Shown piece by piece: positions 25,009 through 35,000 of a DNA stretch of 64,000 nt. The notes beneath the pieces were generated by a model. It made no database searches and was not told where the DNA came from. It saw nothing but the letters and a program-made list of their open reading frames with translations. The stretch is from Streptomyces sp. NBC_00273. GTDB taxonomy: Bacteria; Actinomycetota; Actinomycetes; Streptomycetales; Streptomycetaceae. Every line of letters begins with the position of its first letter. Positions within the stretch are counted from its first letter, which is position 1. The stretch lies in the NCBI RefSeq assembly GCF_036178145.1, contig NZ_CP108067.1, forward strand, positions 10,059,001 to 10,123,000, in the 5' to 3' direction. Made by a program: the position numbers and the translations under genes.

Positions 25009-25449
25009 GTGAGCACTCATGCGCCGAACGAGTCCCGCGTCATCTCCCTGCGCCCGCAGGCCCCGTCGCCCGGTTCCGGCGGGGCGGCCGGCGCCCCGCG
25101 GCGCCCCATGGGGGGTCCACAGCCACGCGCGCCGAGGGAGCCGCTGTGGCGTGACCTCGTCGGCGACGTGCTGCGGCGCGAGCGGCTCGCCCAGGAGCGC
25201 ACGCTGAAGGACGTCTCGGAGGCGGCCCGGATCTCGATGCCGTACCTGTCGGAGGTGGAGCGCGGACGCAAGGAGGCATCCTCCGAGGTGCTCGCGGCCG
25301 CCGCCCAGGCCCTCGGGCTCGGCCTCGCAGACCTGCTCCTGCTCGCCGGTGACGAGCTGGCCCGGCACGCCCGGAGCCGGGTGGTCCGGGCCCGCACGTC
25401 ACCCACGTCGCCCACGGCGCGGTACGACGGCTTCTGCCTCGCCGCCTGA
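25009..25449 (+). CDS. popR: XRE regulator of clpP genes, PopR-like
   Basis: The 146-residue protein has a low-complexity N-terminus and then a Cro/C1-type helix-turn-helix (RRERLAQERTLKDVSEAARI, SMPYLSEVERGRKEASSEVL, about residues 55-100), closely resembling the ClgR/PopR group. It ends in CLAA. From the literature as I recall it, PopR of Streptomyces lividans activates clpP3-clpP4 and is degraded by ClpP1P2 through its two C-terminal alanines, which matches this tail. It converges on the clpP pair downstream, and matching palindromes lie before that operon. The identification rests on domain, tail and context together. Confidence 0.85.
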   Translation: MSTHAPNESRVISLRPQAPSPGSGGAAGAPRRPMGGPQPRAPREPLWRDLVGDVLRRERLAQERTLKDVSEAARISMPYLSEVERGRKEASSEVLAAAAQALGLGLADLLLLAGDELARHARSRVVRARTSPTSPTARYDGFCLAA

Positions 25450-25534
25450 CCGGACCGGGCCGACGGCCGGTACGACGGGGCGCGCCCCCGCCGTACGGGC
25501 CGCCTCGCAGGCCCTCGGCCACGACCGCGCGGGC

Positions 25535-26137
25535 TCAGACGAACGCGAACCGTCGGCTCAGCACCTCGTCGGCGAGCCCGTAGGCCACGGCCTCCTCGGC
25601 GGTGAACACCTTCTCCCGGTCCATGTCCGCGCGCAGCGTCGCCACGTCGTGGTGCGTGTGCCGGGACAGAACCTCCTCCACCTGCGAGCGGATACGGACC
25701 ATCTCCTTGGCCGCGAGGCTGAGGTCGGAGACCGTCCCCTGCCGGCCGCCGCTGGCCGGCTGACCGAGCAGCACCCGCGCGTGCCGGAGCACGAACCGCC
25801 GCCCGGGATCTCCGCCCGCCAGCAGCACCGCCGCCGTCGACGACGCTTGACCGACGCAGAAGGTGGAGATCGGAGCCTGCACGAACGTCATCGTGTCGTA
25901 GATCGCCATCAGCGAAGTGAACGATCCGCCGGGCGAGTTGAGATAGATCGAGATCTCCTGCTCCGGGCTCGCCGACTCCAGGTGCAGGAGCTGCGCGATG
26001 ACCACGTTGGCGACCCCGTCGTCGATCTCGGTGCCGAGAAAGATGATCCGCTCGTTCAGCAGCCGGCTGAAGACGTCGTAGGACCGCTCGCCCTGCGCGG
26101 TCCGCTCGATCACGTAGGGAACCGTGTACGACCCCAT
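25535..26137 (-). CDS. clpP4: ClpP-like protease subunit with altered catalytic His (ClpP4-like)
   Basis: The 200-residue protein carries the ClpP fold: [40 protein letters not shown] and [20 protein letters not shown], where Ser of QASS is the nucleophile position. The position that normally reads HQP is GQP ([13 protein letters not shown]), so the catalytic His seems absent; His two residues after the preceding Arg is a weak substitute. An acidic residue is present in the C-terminal [20 protein letters not shown]. It starts one base after the upstream clpP stop, so the two are co-translated and probably form a mixed ring in which this subunit has little or no activity. Confidence 0.88.
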   Translation of the reverse strand: MGSYTVPYVIERTAQGERSYDVFSRLLNERIIFLGTEIDDGVANVVIAQLLHLESASPEQEISIYLNSPGGSFTSLMAIYDTMTFVQAPISTFCVGQASSTAAVLLAGGDPGRRFVLRHARVLLGQPASGGRQGTVSDLSLAAKEMVRIRSQVEEVLSRHTHHDVATLRADMDREKVFTAEEAVAYGLADEVLSRRFAFV

Positions 26138-26138
26138 G

Positions 26139-26777
26139 TCACAGCCCCGTCCGTCGGCGCGGCGTGGCCGGGCGGATGTCGGCGAGCGACTCCACCACCC
26201 GGTCCACCATCCCGTACTCCCTGGCCTGTTCGGCCGTGAACCAGCGGTCCCGGTCGCCGTCCCGCGCGATCGTCTCCACGCTCTGCCCGGTGTGCTGGGC
26301 GGTGATCCGCTCGATGGCCTTCTTGGTGAACTGGAGGTTCTCCGCCTGGATCTCGATGTCCGCGGCGGTACCGCCGATGCCCGCCGAGGGCTGGTGCATC
26401 ATGATCCGCGCGTTCGGCAGCGCGAACCGCTTGCCGGGCGTCCCCACGGTGAGCAGGAACTGGCCCATGCTGGCGGCGAAGCCCATCGCCAGCGTCGAGA
26501 CGTCGTTCGGGATGAGCCGCATCGTGTCGTAGATGGCGAGACCTGCGGTGACCGATCCGCCGGGGCTGTTGACGTACAGGCCGATGTCGGAGCGCGGGTC
26601 CTGCGCCGACAGCAGCAGTAGCTGTGCGCACACCCGGTTGGCCGACACCTCGTCGACCTGGGTGCCCAGGAGGACGATCCGCTGGTCGAGCAGCCTTGCC
26701 GCGAGGTGGTCGTCGAAGTGGCCGGGCGGTGTGTCGCCCTCCTCCGCGCGGGGCGCGAGCATGGTGAGGGGAGTCAT
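26139..26777 (-). CDS. clpP3: ATP-dependent Clp protease proteolytic subunit (ClpP3-like)
   Basis: The 212-residue protein has all ClpP hallmarks: [20 protein letters not shown], the Ser motif [20 protein letters not shown], the His motif [20 protein letters not shown] and Asp in [20 protein letters not shown]. ClpP rings degrade proteins unfolded by ClpX or ClpC. An excellent ribosome site (aaggagaag) precedes the ATG. It is the first gene of the pair, with the palindromic operators about 75-100 bases upstream. The names clpP3/clpP4 are by analogy with the PopR-controlled operon of other streptomycetes. Confidence 0.93.
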   Translation of the reverse strand: MTPLTMLAPRAEEGDTPPGHFDDHLAARLLDQRIVLLGTQVDEVSANRVCAQLLLLSAQDPRSDIGLYVNSPGGSVTAGLAIYDTMRLIPNDVSTLAMGFAASMGQFLLTVGTPGKRFALPNARIMMHQPSAGIGGTAADIEIQAENLQFTKKAIERITAQHTGQSVETIARDGDRDRWFTAEQAREYGMVDRVVESLADIRPATPRRRTGL

Positions 26778-26848
26778 CTCTTCTCCTTGTCGAGGCGGGA
26801 TGCCGTCGACTCCACTCTTGACCTCGGGAACCCCCCGAACGCCGTTCC

Positions 26849-26878
26849 TCTGCCCCTGGCAGATCCGCCATGGGCGGA
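26849..26878 (-). promoter_or_regulatory. Tandem PopR-type operators of the clpP operon
   Basis: tctgcccctggcaga (26849-26863) has the form TCTGCC-N3-GGCAGA, which I recall as the reported PopR site. It is followed without a gap by tccgccatgggcgga (26864-26878), the same 6-3-6 architecture with one changed base per arm. They lie upstream of the leftward clpP pair. Confidence 0.75.
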
Positions 26879-26986
26879 CACGAGGTCACGGCACTGGTGG
26901 TCGAACCTGATCAGCTCCTTATCCACGCTGGAGTCGAACGGTCTGCTGCACATCAGGCGTTTCCACCGAAGAGGGAGTGATCAGCT

Positions 26987-27235
26987 GTGTCTGGTGAGCA
27001 GACGGTCGACTGCAGCCGCGTCTCCTTCTGCGACTCCTCCGCGCTCAACGCACTCCTCGCCGCGCGGCTCACGGCGCAGGAGGCCGGAACCGTCGTCCGC
27101 CTGGCAGCCCCCAACCACCAGCTCCAGCGCCTCCTGGAGATGACCGGCGCCCTGCCCCTCTTCCCCGTGGACCACGACCCGCCACCCGGCGACTCCTCGA
27201 AGGGATTCCCGGACGGGCTGCCTTGGAGCTCGTAA
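26987..27235 (+). CDS. STAS-domain protein (anti-sigma antagonist type), shortened N-terminus
   Basis: A GTG after gagggag gives 82 residues. VDCSRVSFCDSSALNALLAA contains the DSSAL loop whose serine is phosphorylated in SpoIIAA/RsbV-like antagonists, and APNHQLQRLLEMTGALPLFP completes the second half of the STAS fold. About 40 residues normally present before the loop are missing, so either this is a minimal form or an internal deletion has occurred. The last two codons and the stop (agc tcg taa) come from IS5 copy B; before insertion the gene would have ended in tgg tag. Confidence 0.75.
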   Translation: MSGEQTVDCSRVSFCDSSALNALLAARLTAQEAGTVVRLAAPNHQLQRLLEMTGALPLFPVDHDPPPGDSSKGFPDGLPWSS

Positions 27236-28123
27236 CACGATCATGAGTCGGGCTTGTTGAGGCGTCGCCAGCAGATGAGGCTGCAGGCAAGGGAGACGAA
27301 GGTGTCGTGGAGTTCAGTGCGGCGTTCCCATCGGACGGCGAGTCGTTTGAACTGGTGGAGTAGAGCGAAGGTCTGCTCGACGACGTAGCGGAGCTTGCCC
27401 ATGCCCTTGATGTTCGGGGCTCCTTTGCGGGAGATGACGGGCAGGATCCGGCGTTTGCGCAGCTCTTCCCGGTTGGGGTTGGAGTCGTAGCCCTTGTCGC
27501 CAAGCAGGGCGTCCGGGCGCCTGCGGGGCCGGCCGGGGCGGCCCGCCACTGGCGGGATGCCGTCGACCAGGGCGAGGGTCTGGGTGACGTCGTTGACGTT
27601 CGCCGCGGTTGTGATGACTTTGAGCGGGGTGCCACGGCCGTCGCAGATCAAGTGGTGTTTGCTGCCTGTTTTCCGCCGGTCGACCGGCGACGGACCGGTG
27701 TCGGCTCCCCCTTTTTCGCCCGGATGTGAGAGCCGTCCACGCACGCCCTCGACCAGTCGAGCCGGCCGGACGCGTTCAGCTCGGCAAGCAGGATCCGGTG
27801 CAGCTGGTCGAAGACTCCGGCCTGCTGCCACCTCTCCAGGCGCCGCCAGCAGGTCTGGCCCGAGCCGAACCCCAGCTCAGGCGGCAGGAGTTGCCAGGCG
27901 ATGTCATTGCAGAGGACGTACAGGATGCCCTGCAGACACAATCGGTCGGCTACCGGCCGCGGCCCTGGCGACCTCGTCGGCCAAGGCGGCAGCAGCGGCT
28001 CGATCAGTGCCCACAAGTCGTCGTCCACGATCCACGGCCGAGTACTCACACCACCACGAACGGCCGAATCGTCACACCGGTCACGGCTGACCAGAACATC
28101 TCATCAAGATCGTGTTACGAGCT
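27227..28123 (-). mobile_element. IS5-family element, copy B, with 5-bp duplication
   Basis: It has the same 897-base length and inverted ends (agctcgtaacacgat) as copy A. The flanks cttgg (27222-27226) and cttgg (28124-28128) are an exact duplication, so this insertion is recent. It struck the last codon of the STAS gene. Confidence 0.96.
27241..28049 (-). CDS. IS5 family transposase, made by -1 frameshifting (copy B)
   Basis: The first frame runs from 28049 (MSTRPWIVDDDLWALIEPLL) and the second ends at 27241 (ICWRRLNKPDS). They cross at the same five-A/five-G run as copy A. Differences from copy A include glycine for tryptophan (PPELGFGSGQ) and glutamate for lysine (NPNREELRKR). Both frames are intact, so the copy is probably functional. 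Confidence 0.9.
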
Positions 28124-28185
28124 CTTGGTAGGCAGGCCGGTGGTGCACGGGAACCCTGATTGGGCCGCAGGTTCTCGCAGAAGGC

Positions 28186-28437
28186 GTGGCATTGACGGGA
28201 CAGGTGCCTTCCGAGGTGGAGTGCTGGATTATTGATAGAGCGAAGACTCGGTTCCCGGAAGATGAGGACGAGTTCGGCTACTTGGGGATTGGCGTTCCGA
28301 GCCCGTGGAGTCTCGGTCTTGTCGCGAACGTTCAACGCTTCGGCGATCACCTGGTAACCCGTCCTGTGCTCTTCGCGGAGCATGTACTGGATGACCCGCA
28401 GCGCATTCTCCCCCAGCAAGCATGGACGGTCCGCTGA
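28186..28437 (+). CDS. Uncertain small gene
   Basis: A GTG at 28186 opens 83 codons including WIIDRAKTRFPEDEDEFGYL and ANVQRFGDHLVTRPVLFAEH. A strong hairpin terminator begins 17 bases after its stop, which supports a rightward gene ending here. I recognise no domain. A leftward frame over the same bases is also open, and I cannot exclude it. Confidence 0.35.
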   Translation: MALTGQVPSEVECWIIDRAKTRFPEDEDEFGYLGIGVPSPWSLGLVANVQRFGDHLVTRPVLFAEHVLDDPQRILPQQAWTVR

Positions 28438-28453
28438 ATCGCGCTGCGTAGCA

Positions 28454-28490
28454 CCGCAGCCCCCACGCATGTGTCGTGGGGGCTGCGGTT
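28454..28490. terminator. Hairpin terminator between converging genes
   Basis: ccgcagcccccacg and cgtgggggctgcgg form a perfect 14-bp stem with a seven-base loop, followed by ttta on the plus strand. It separates the small rightward gene from the end of the leftward toxin-immunity pair and may work in both directions. Confidence 0.88.
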
Positions 28491-28532
28491 TACCTATTTA
28501 CGGGTGCATCTGATCATGTTAGACGGGATCCG

Positions 28533-29033
28533 CTAAAGAATCTCGCCATTGATTTCACCCTTAACCCATGAAATGCAGCGGGGTCGATCTCCGGTTCCCG
28601 TGCGGCAGAATTCCTCCACTGCCGCCCGGATCTGCGCCAACGGTAGGGTGCTTTCTGGCGCATGGCACAGGGGGCTCCCTGGATCAGACAGGACCATGGG
28701 GTCAAAACCCGGCGGCGATGGGTTGCTGGAAACCCAAATGTGCTCGTCTACTTCATCGTGGCTTTGGTCGGCCCGGTCGGGACTGACGTACCAGACGAGT
28801 CCACCGTATCCCGTTTCCAGGTTTACGGAAACGTGCAGGCTGTTGTCCGGCCACCAGTCGGTGGCATCAATCGTGTGCGGCCTCTCAGAGAACGAGAAAA
28901 GATCATTGTCGCCAGCACCAATACCTGGAATAGAGACGCGCTGCTCACTCACGACCGAATCGATCAGGCGCAGCATTTCCGGCAGAGTCTTGGCGTGACG
29001 GTAGGTATTTCCGGACTGAACGTTGAGAATCAA
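28533..29033 (-). CDS. Imm1-family immunity protein for the RHS deaminase toxin
   Basis: The product is about 166 residues. DATDWWPDNSLHVSVNLETG, GLVWYVSPDRAD and the C-terminal AQIRAAVEEFCRTGTGDRPR, CISWVKGE are typical of Imm1, an immunity family found next to deaminase and other toxins of polymorphic systems. I choose the TTG at 29033 because its bases overlap the toxin stop as TTGA and agagg lies six bases upstream. Upstream in-frame codons lie inside the toxin gene. It would bind and block the deaminase domain in the cytosol. Translation directly after the toxin would keep the two in step. Confidence 0.85.
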   Translation of the reverse strand: MILNVQSGNTYRHAKTLPEMLRLIDSVVSEQRVSIPGIGAGDNDLFSFSERPHTIDATDWWPDNSLHVSVNLETGYGGLVWYVSPDRADQSHDEVDEHIWVSSNPSPPGFDPMVLSDPGSPLCHAPESTLPLAQIRAAVEEFCRTGTGDRPRCISWVKGEINGEIL

Positions 29034-32000
29034 GCTGTACCTCTTCGAATGATCGGACTTTCTCGCCCGGCGACCCAAACTCGCATCACCGAACCCCGAG
29101 GGAGAATGGCTGGTACCCCGGTGAAGCAATTCAGCGAATCATCGCACATCTTTGTGTGGTTAATCACAACATCCGCGCTCGTGATTCCGTTGTCGCGCAT
29201 GTAGGTGGCGTACTGAGATTCTACGTGAGTGTCCTGAGGGTAGCGGAACTTCGGGTGAATCGGTTTGACTCCTCGCCTCTCCCTTGCCGCCTGGTGCAAG
29301 TATGCGGTGGTTTGCTTGGAAAGCTTCGACGTGCCGCTGGTTATTTCGTGCACACCGTCAGCCCCACCTAGAGCGTTTCCGGAGGAATCGAATATGCGGC
29401 CGGTGGTGGGGCGTTTGTCGGCGAGCTCACTGTGTGCCTTTTCGACAAATTCGGGCTTCCCGCTTCCACTGCCAGTAGCACCCGCACCATCCCCGCTACC
29501 TCCGCTACCTCCGGAGTCGGACTTTCCGGACGCTGGGGCTTCTACCTCGTCTGCTTTTCTGGCTGCCGCTGCGTCTGCGTCTGCGCGGCGTTGCCACGAG
29601 GAGAGGTCGTCGTTGTATTTGGCGAGTGCTTTGGCTTCGTCGTCTGCGCGTGTGAGGGTTCGGGTGGCCCAGCCGATGTCGTCGGCCCACTTGCTGAACA
29701 TTTTGACGGCGCGGGCCATGGCTTTGGCGAAGCGCTTGGCCTTGCCGAAGATGCCGAAGGCTTGCTCGAGGGCGAGCATGCCGCAGGTGCCCAGGTCGCC
29801 GCCGATGCAGGCGACGATGTCGTCGTAGCCTGTGACGCCCTTGAATACTTCCTTGGCGATGGATAGGGCGATGTCGGCCTTGCTTTGCGCCTTGAGTTGC
29901 TTGGCGCGTTCTACGTCTGCCGTCGAGACAGTCGATACGGGTTTGGCCGGGGCTGGCGCGCTGCCGCCGCGAAGCTGGTTCTTGTACTTGTGATAGCTCG
30001 AAAGGGCGAGGTCCACTGCACTCAGGACCGTGCCGAGCACACCACCCAGCACTGCACCGATGTTGCCGAGCCAGGAGCGTCCGGTGGGGTCGCTGAAGGT
30101 GATCGGGCTGTTGTTGGCGTACCCATATGGGTTCATGGCCTGTGACTCGGCCATGTTCATCTCGGGGTCGACTGAGATGAACCGGCCGATGGCCGGGTCG
30201 TACTCTCGGGCCCCGAGATGTGTCAGTCCGGTTGATTCGTCAAGGGTGCCGCCAACGAATCCCTTCTCGCCTGGCCATGAGGAGGGGCTTGCTCCGCGCG
30301 CCTCGCCGAACGGGGTGAATTTGCGTCGGGTGACGGTCTGGGTTGCTGCGTCGACCGCGGTGGTGGCGGTGCCGTTGTGGTCACCGAGTAGGTAGGAGTT
30401 GGTTGTCTTGCCGGCTTCGACGGTGCGGACCATGGCCGCGCCGTTGGGGCCGGAGTAATAGCGGGTGGCCTTGACTGCTTCTGTGGCCTTGGTGATCTGA
30501 AGTTCGGTGCCGGGCAGGTAGAGGGTGGTGCTGGTGGGGTCGCGGCGGATGAGCCGGTTGCCTTGAGCGTCGTAGAGGTACTCGGTGTCCTTCGCCGAGG
30601 TTCCCTCACCCGCGGTCACCTTCTTGAGGCGGCCTTCGAGATCCCAGTCAAGCTGTTGTGCGCCGTGGGAGAGGTCGCGGCGGGTGGTGTTGCCTGCGGC
30701 GTCGTAGGCGTAGCTCTCGGTTCGGGTGCCCTCGGGTCCCTTTGTGTCGACCTTGAGCAGCTGGTTCTTCGTTCCGGCTGCGGTCGAGTAGGTGTGGGAG
30801 CGGGTGACGTCCTTGGACGTGTTGCCGCTCGGGTCGTGTTTGGTCTCCGACGTGCGGTTGCCGACGGCGTCGAAGGTGTAGGAGTGCCAATAGGCTTCCG
30901 GGCCTCCGACCTTGGGAGCGGATCCCGGACCGTTGCTGCCCGGCTGGCTGGTGCAGTCGTCCGTTGCGGTCCATGCGCCGGTCATCCGGCGCAAATGGTC
31001 GTAGGCGAAACACTGTGTGTCAGCTGCTGCCGGCGTTCCGTCCTGCTTGTCGGTGATCTTCAGGACATTGCCGGTGTCGTCGTACTTCGTCGTGACGTCA
31101 CTGATCTGGCGATATCCAGTCGTTCCCGACTGCTGAGTGATGTAGGAGCGGGTCGGCCGCCGCGTCTGCTCGTCGAACTCGAAGGTCGAGACGATCTGCT
31201 TGTTCGCCTCACCCACATGCGTGCGGGTGAGATCGCCCAGCGGGCTGAACTCGGAGCTGGTGAGGAAGGCGCGCCCGTTGATGGCGGCCATGTAGGCCTG
31301 GTCAAGCCCGTTGTACGTGATGCTGACCCGGTCGGCAGGCAGCCCGCTCGTGGCGGGGTGCAGCACCGAGGAGGGCATGCCGAGGGTCTTGGTGTAGGTG
31401 TTGCTGTAGTTGTATGTGCCGGCGAGTTTGCCTTCGTTGGCAGGGATGACGACCTTGCTGCCGAGAGGACGGTAGCCGGTGTCGTAGCCGGTGACGGCCT
31501 GGACGTAGGCGTTGCCCTGTTCGTCGTAGCGTGCCGATGAGACGGGGAGGCCCAAAGCGCCAGGCAGTGTGTCGTAAGTCTGCTCGGTGAGCTTGCGTCC
31601 CTGGAGGGATCCCTCATGCGTGGCGATGCCACGGCCGAGCGCATCGTAGGCGAAGGCGACGGTCTTGCCGCGGGCGTCGGTGACGGTCTGAGGCCGGTCG
31701 CCGATGTCGTACGTGGTGGTGGTGACTCCCTTGTCGGGGTCACTGACCTCGTACGGTCGGCCGCGCAGGTCGTACTTGTAGGACCAGACGTTGCCGGCCT
31801 GGTCGGTTACCTTGTCCAGCTGCCCCTTGGAGGTGTAGGCGTACTTGATGGCGTTGGCGACTGTGCCGGTGGGGCCGTCGCCGGCGTACTGGTGGAGTTC
31901 GGTCTTGCGGCCCTGGGCGTCCAGGAATGCCTTGGTGGGGGTGTCGCCCTTCGGCGGGTCGACGGCGACCCAGTCACCACCGTAGGTGGTGGTGGTGCGC

Positions 32001-35000
32001 CAGGTTTCCTGTCCGTTCTTGCGGGCGATGGTCGCCACGGGGCGGCCCATGCCGTCGTACGTGGTGGCGGTGGATGAAGGGATTTTGCTTTCGACCGGTA
32101 GCCAGATCTGGTTCGAGGGGTCCTGGTCGTTGTAGTAGCCGCCGTTCTGCATGCGGACCTGGCCGCGGCTGTCGTAGAACGTGTCGGTGATGACACGTCC
32201 CTTGTCCAGCGCGCGCTGCTGGGTCTGGCGCAGTCGCAGGGAGCCGTCGTAGAGGTCGTACCGGGTGCGGTAGGTACCGCTCTCCATCAGGTACTTGTTG
32301 GTGATGACGACGGGGGCGTCGGCTGATCCGGGGCGGATGTCGTAGGAGAATTCCGCGTTCGGGATCTGGGTGGCCGGGTTGCGCTCGGCGGACCAGGCCT
32401 TCACCAGTCGGCCGAGAGCGTCGTACTGAAAGGTGCTGCGCTTCTTGTTGGCGTCCTCCTTGGCCAGGGGTAGTCCGCGGCCGGGGTCGAGTTCGTTGGT
32501 GGAGGTGTGGTTGAGCGAGTTGGTCGTGACGACCTGGGTGACGATGCCACCGGAGGCGGGGGTGAATTCGGTCCGGGTGGTCTTGCCGTAGACGTCCGTG
32601 GTGGAGGTCTGGCGGCCGTAGGCATCGTGGGTGCTGGTGCCGGTGAGCGTGTACTTGGGCGTGGCCCCGTCGTAGGAGGCGAGGGACTCGCCCTTGACGA
32701 CGTTGCCGATGCTGTCGTACTCGACGCGCGTGTCGGATATGACGTCTGCGGGCCTGGTTATGCCGGTTGCGTCACAGGCCTTGCTGAGTGTTTCGACCCG
32801 GCTCTGGAAGTCGAACATCCACTTGGTGGCGTCGTCTTTGTATTCGTAGAGCGTGCAGGTGTCGTCCGTGGTCTTGGACAGGTCGCCGCGGTCGGTCGTC
32901 TTGGTGATGCGGCCGCGGTCGTCGTAGGCGTGCTCCACGGCGGTCCGGCGCTGTCCGCGGTTGTCGGACAGGACCGAGCGTGAGGAGACCCTATCGGTCC
33001 CGATGATCCACGATTCCAGTGGTGCCGCGCCGTCGGCGCGCTTTCGTGTTGCTGTGGGGCCGCGGGCCACGGGGGTGTTGACGGAGGCAGACTCGAGAGC
33101 GCCGTCCACGCCGTGGTAGTAGAGCGTCTCCCGTGTCTGGCCGGCGAAGAGCTTGTTGTCGGCGATCTCGCCGCCCTCGGAGTCCTTGACCTTGACGGAA
33201 CGCTTGCCGCCAGGCTGGGAAGGGGCCTTGTCGCCGTCCAAGCCACGGAAGAAGACTGCTTCGACCTGGGAGCGCTGATCGGGGGCTGAGCCTACAACGG
33301 TGCGGACGCGTTCGTAACCGCGCCACTGCGACCAGGTACGGGACTTCTCCGGCAACTGCTCACTGTCATCGTCGTACGCCCAGGCAGGGGCGCCGATGTA
33401 CTCGTAGTTGGTTTCCTTGGTCGGCGAGATCGCGTTGGGCTGTTCCTCGCGGACTTGGTCGATGCGGTGCTTGTGGAACCAGTCGGTGACGTAGAGCTTC
33501 TTCTCGCCCTTGGGATCTGCCGGGTCGGGGATCTCCTTGATCACTGGGTAGCAGCGCAGCCCGTTGTTCTCGTGGGATGAGGGGAGCTTCTTCGGCTCCT
33601 TGGCGCTGCATTCGGTCGGCGCGTACTTGGCCGCGATGACCGCGCCGGTCTCGGTGCGGATCTTCTCGACGCGCCAGCGCAGGAACGGAGGGCTGCCGTC
33701 GTCGTTGTTGTCGACCCGGTTCTCCAGCTGGATGCCTTCGAAGACGACAGGGGGCATGGGTACGTCGTCGCTGTCGCCGTTCTTGCCGATGTGCTGGATC
33801 TGCGCCAGCCACATCGGGTACTCGAGCGCGACCCCGCCGTCGCCGGTGGGGCGGAAGTCCTGGGTGAGGGCCCAGGTGTCCACCGGGTCGTGCTTGCCGT
33901 TCTTCAGAACGCTGGTGGTGACGTCCTTGAGGAGCTTGCGGGTGAAGAAGGTGGGGGTGTAGCGGTCCTTGCAGACCTTGCCGCTGTCGCAGATCTGGTC
34001 GGCGGGAACGTCGGGCCAGTTCTTGGCGACGTCCCACGGGGCACCGTCGACGAGCTTGCCCGGGGCGCAGTCGAAGGTCTTGGTGGCAATACAGCGTTCG
34101 TCGACGGCGAAGTCGATGCGCGCCGGGGCGGGCGTGAACAGGTTGTCGGACCGCAGACCGTAGTCGATGTGCTTGAGCCAGCCGCCACGGTCGTATCCGC
34201 GAGCGGTGGACTTGCCGTCGTCCTGGACGTTGGAGCCATAGTGGTTGCGCTCCTTGCCATACCAGTACGTCATCGCGTTCCCGCGCGGGTCCACGACGTA
34301 GTCGAGGTTCCAGCGCCAGGCCTGGTCACAGACCGAGTCGCTGTAGGAGGCCTTGTAGCACTCCTCGCCGGGGTGGTTGCCGTAGGCGGGCACGGTGAAG
34401 GCGGAGTTGGTCTCCTCCTTGCCCGAGGTCCAGCCCGGTACCCGGTTGAGGCCGAAGTAGTACTGGATGCCCTGGACCGTGGTGACGCGCCAGTGCTGAC
34501 CACCGGTGTCACCGTTGACAGCGCCGTCCAGCAGCTCTACGCGGGAGCCGTCGTCCTGGGCGGGCCGCCACGTCTTCCTGCTGGCGTCCGCGTCCGCAAG
34601 GACCAGCTGGGTCGAGGCCCCGTTGAGGGACATTGTCATGGTCGGAGGACCGTGACACAGGTCTCCGGTCGCCTGCTTGGGGTTGTTGAACCCGGAGCCG
34701 GCCTTCTTGTCGTTGATGCAGGGCACGAAGGTGCGCTCGATGAAGTTCGAGCCCCCGGCAATGTCCCAGCCGTCACCGGCCCAAGAGGACTGCCCCGATG
34801 AGGCGGAGGTGCGGCCGTCGACTGCGTCCGATGAGTAGCCGAGGCCAAGGGTGGGCGCCGGACCGCCGAGTGATGAAGGGATCTCCATCGGGTACGACCA
34901 CGAGAAGCTACCGGAGTTGCCTCCCGCCTCCCAGGAGCCAGTCGGGCTCAGCGAGGTCGCGGTGAAGCTGCCGTTGCTGCCGCTCGCGCTGGACGTCGTT

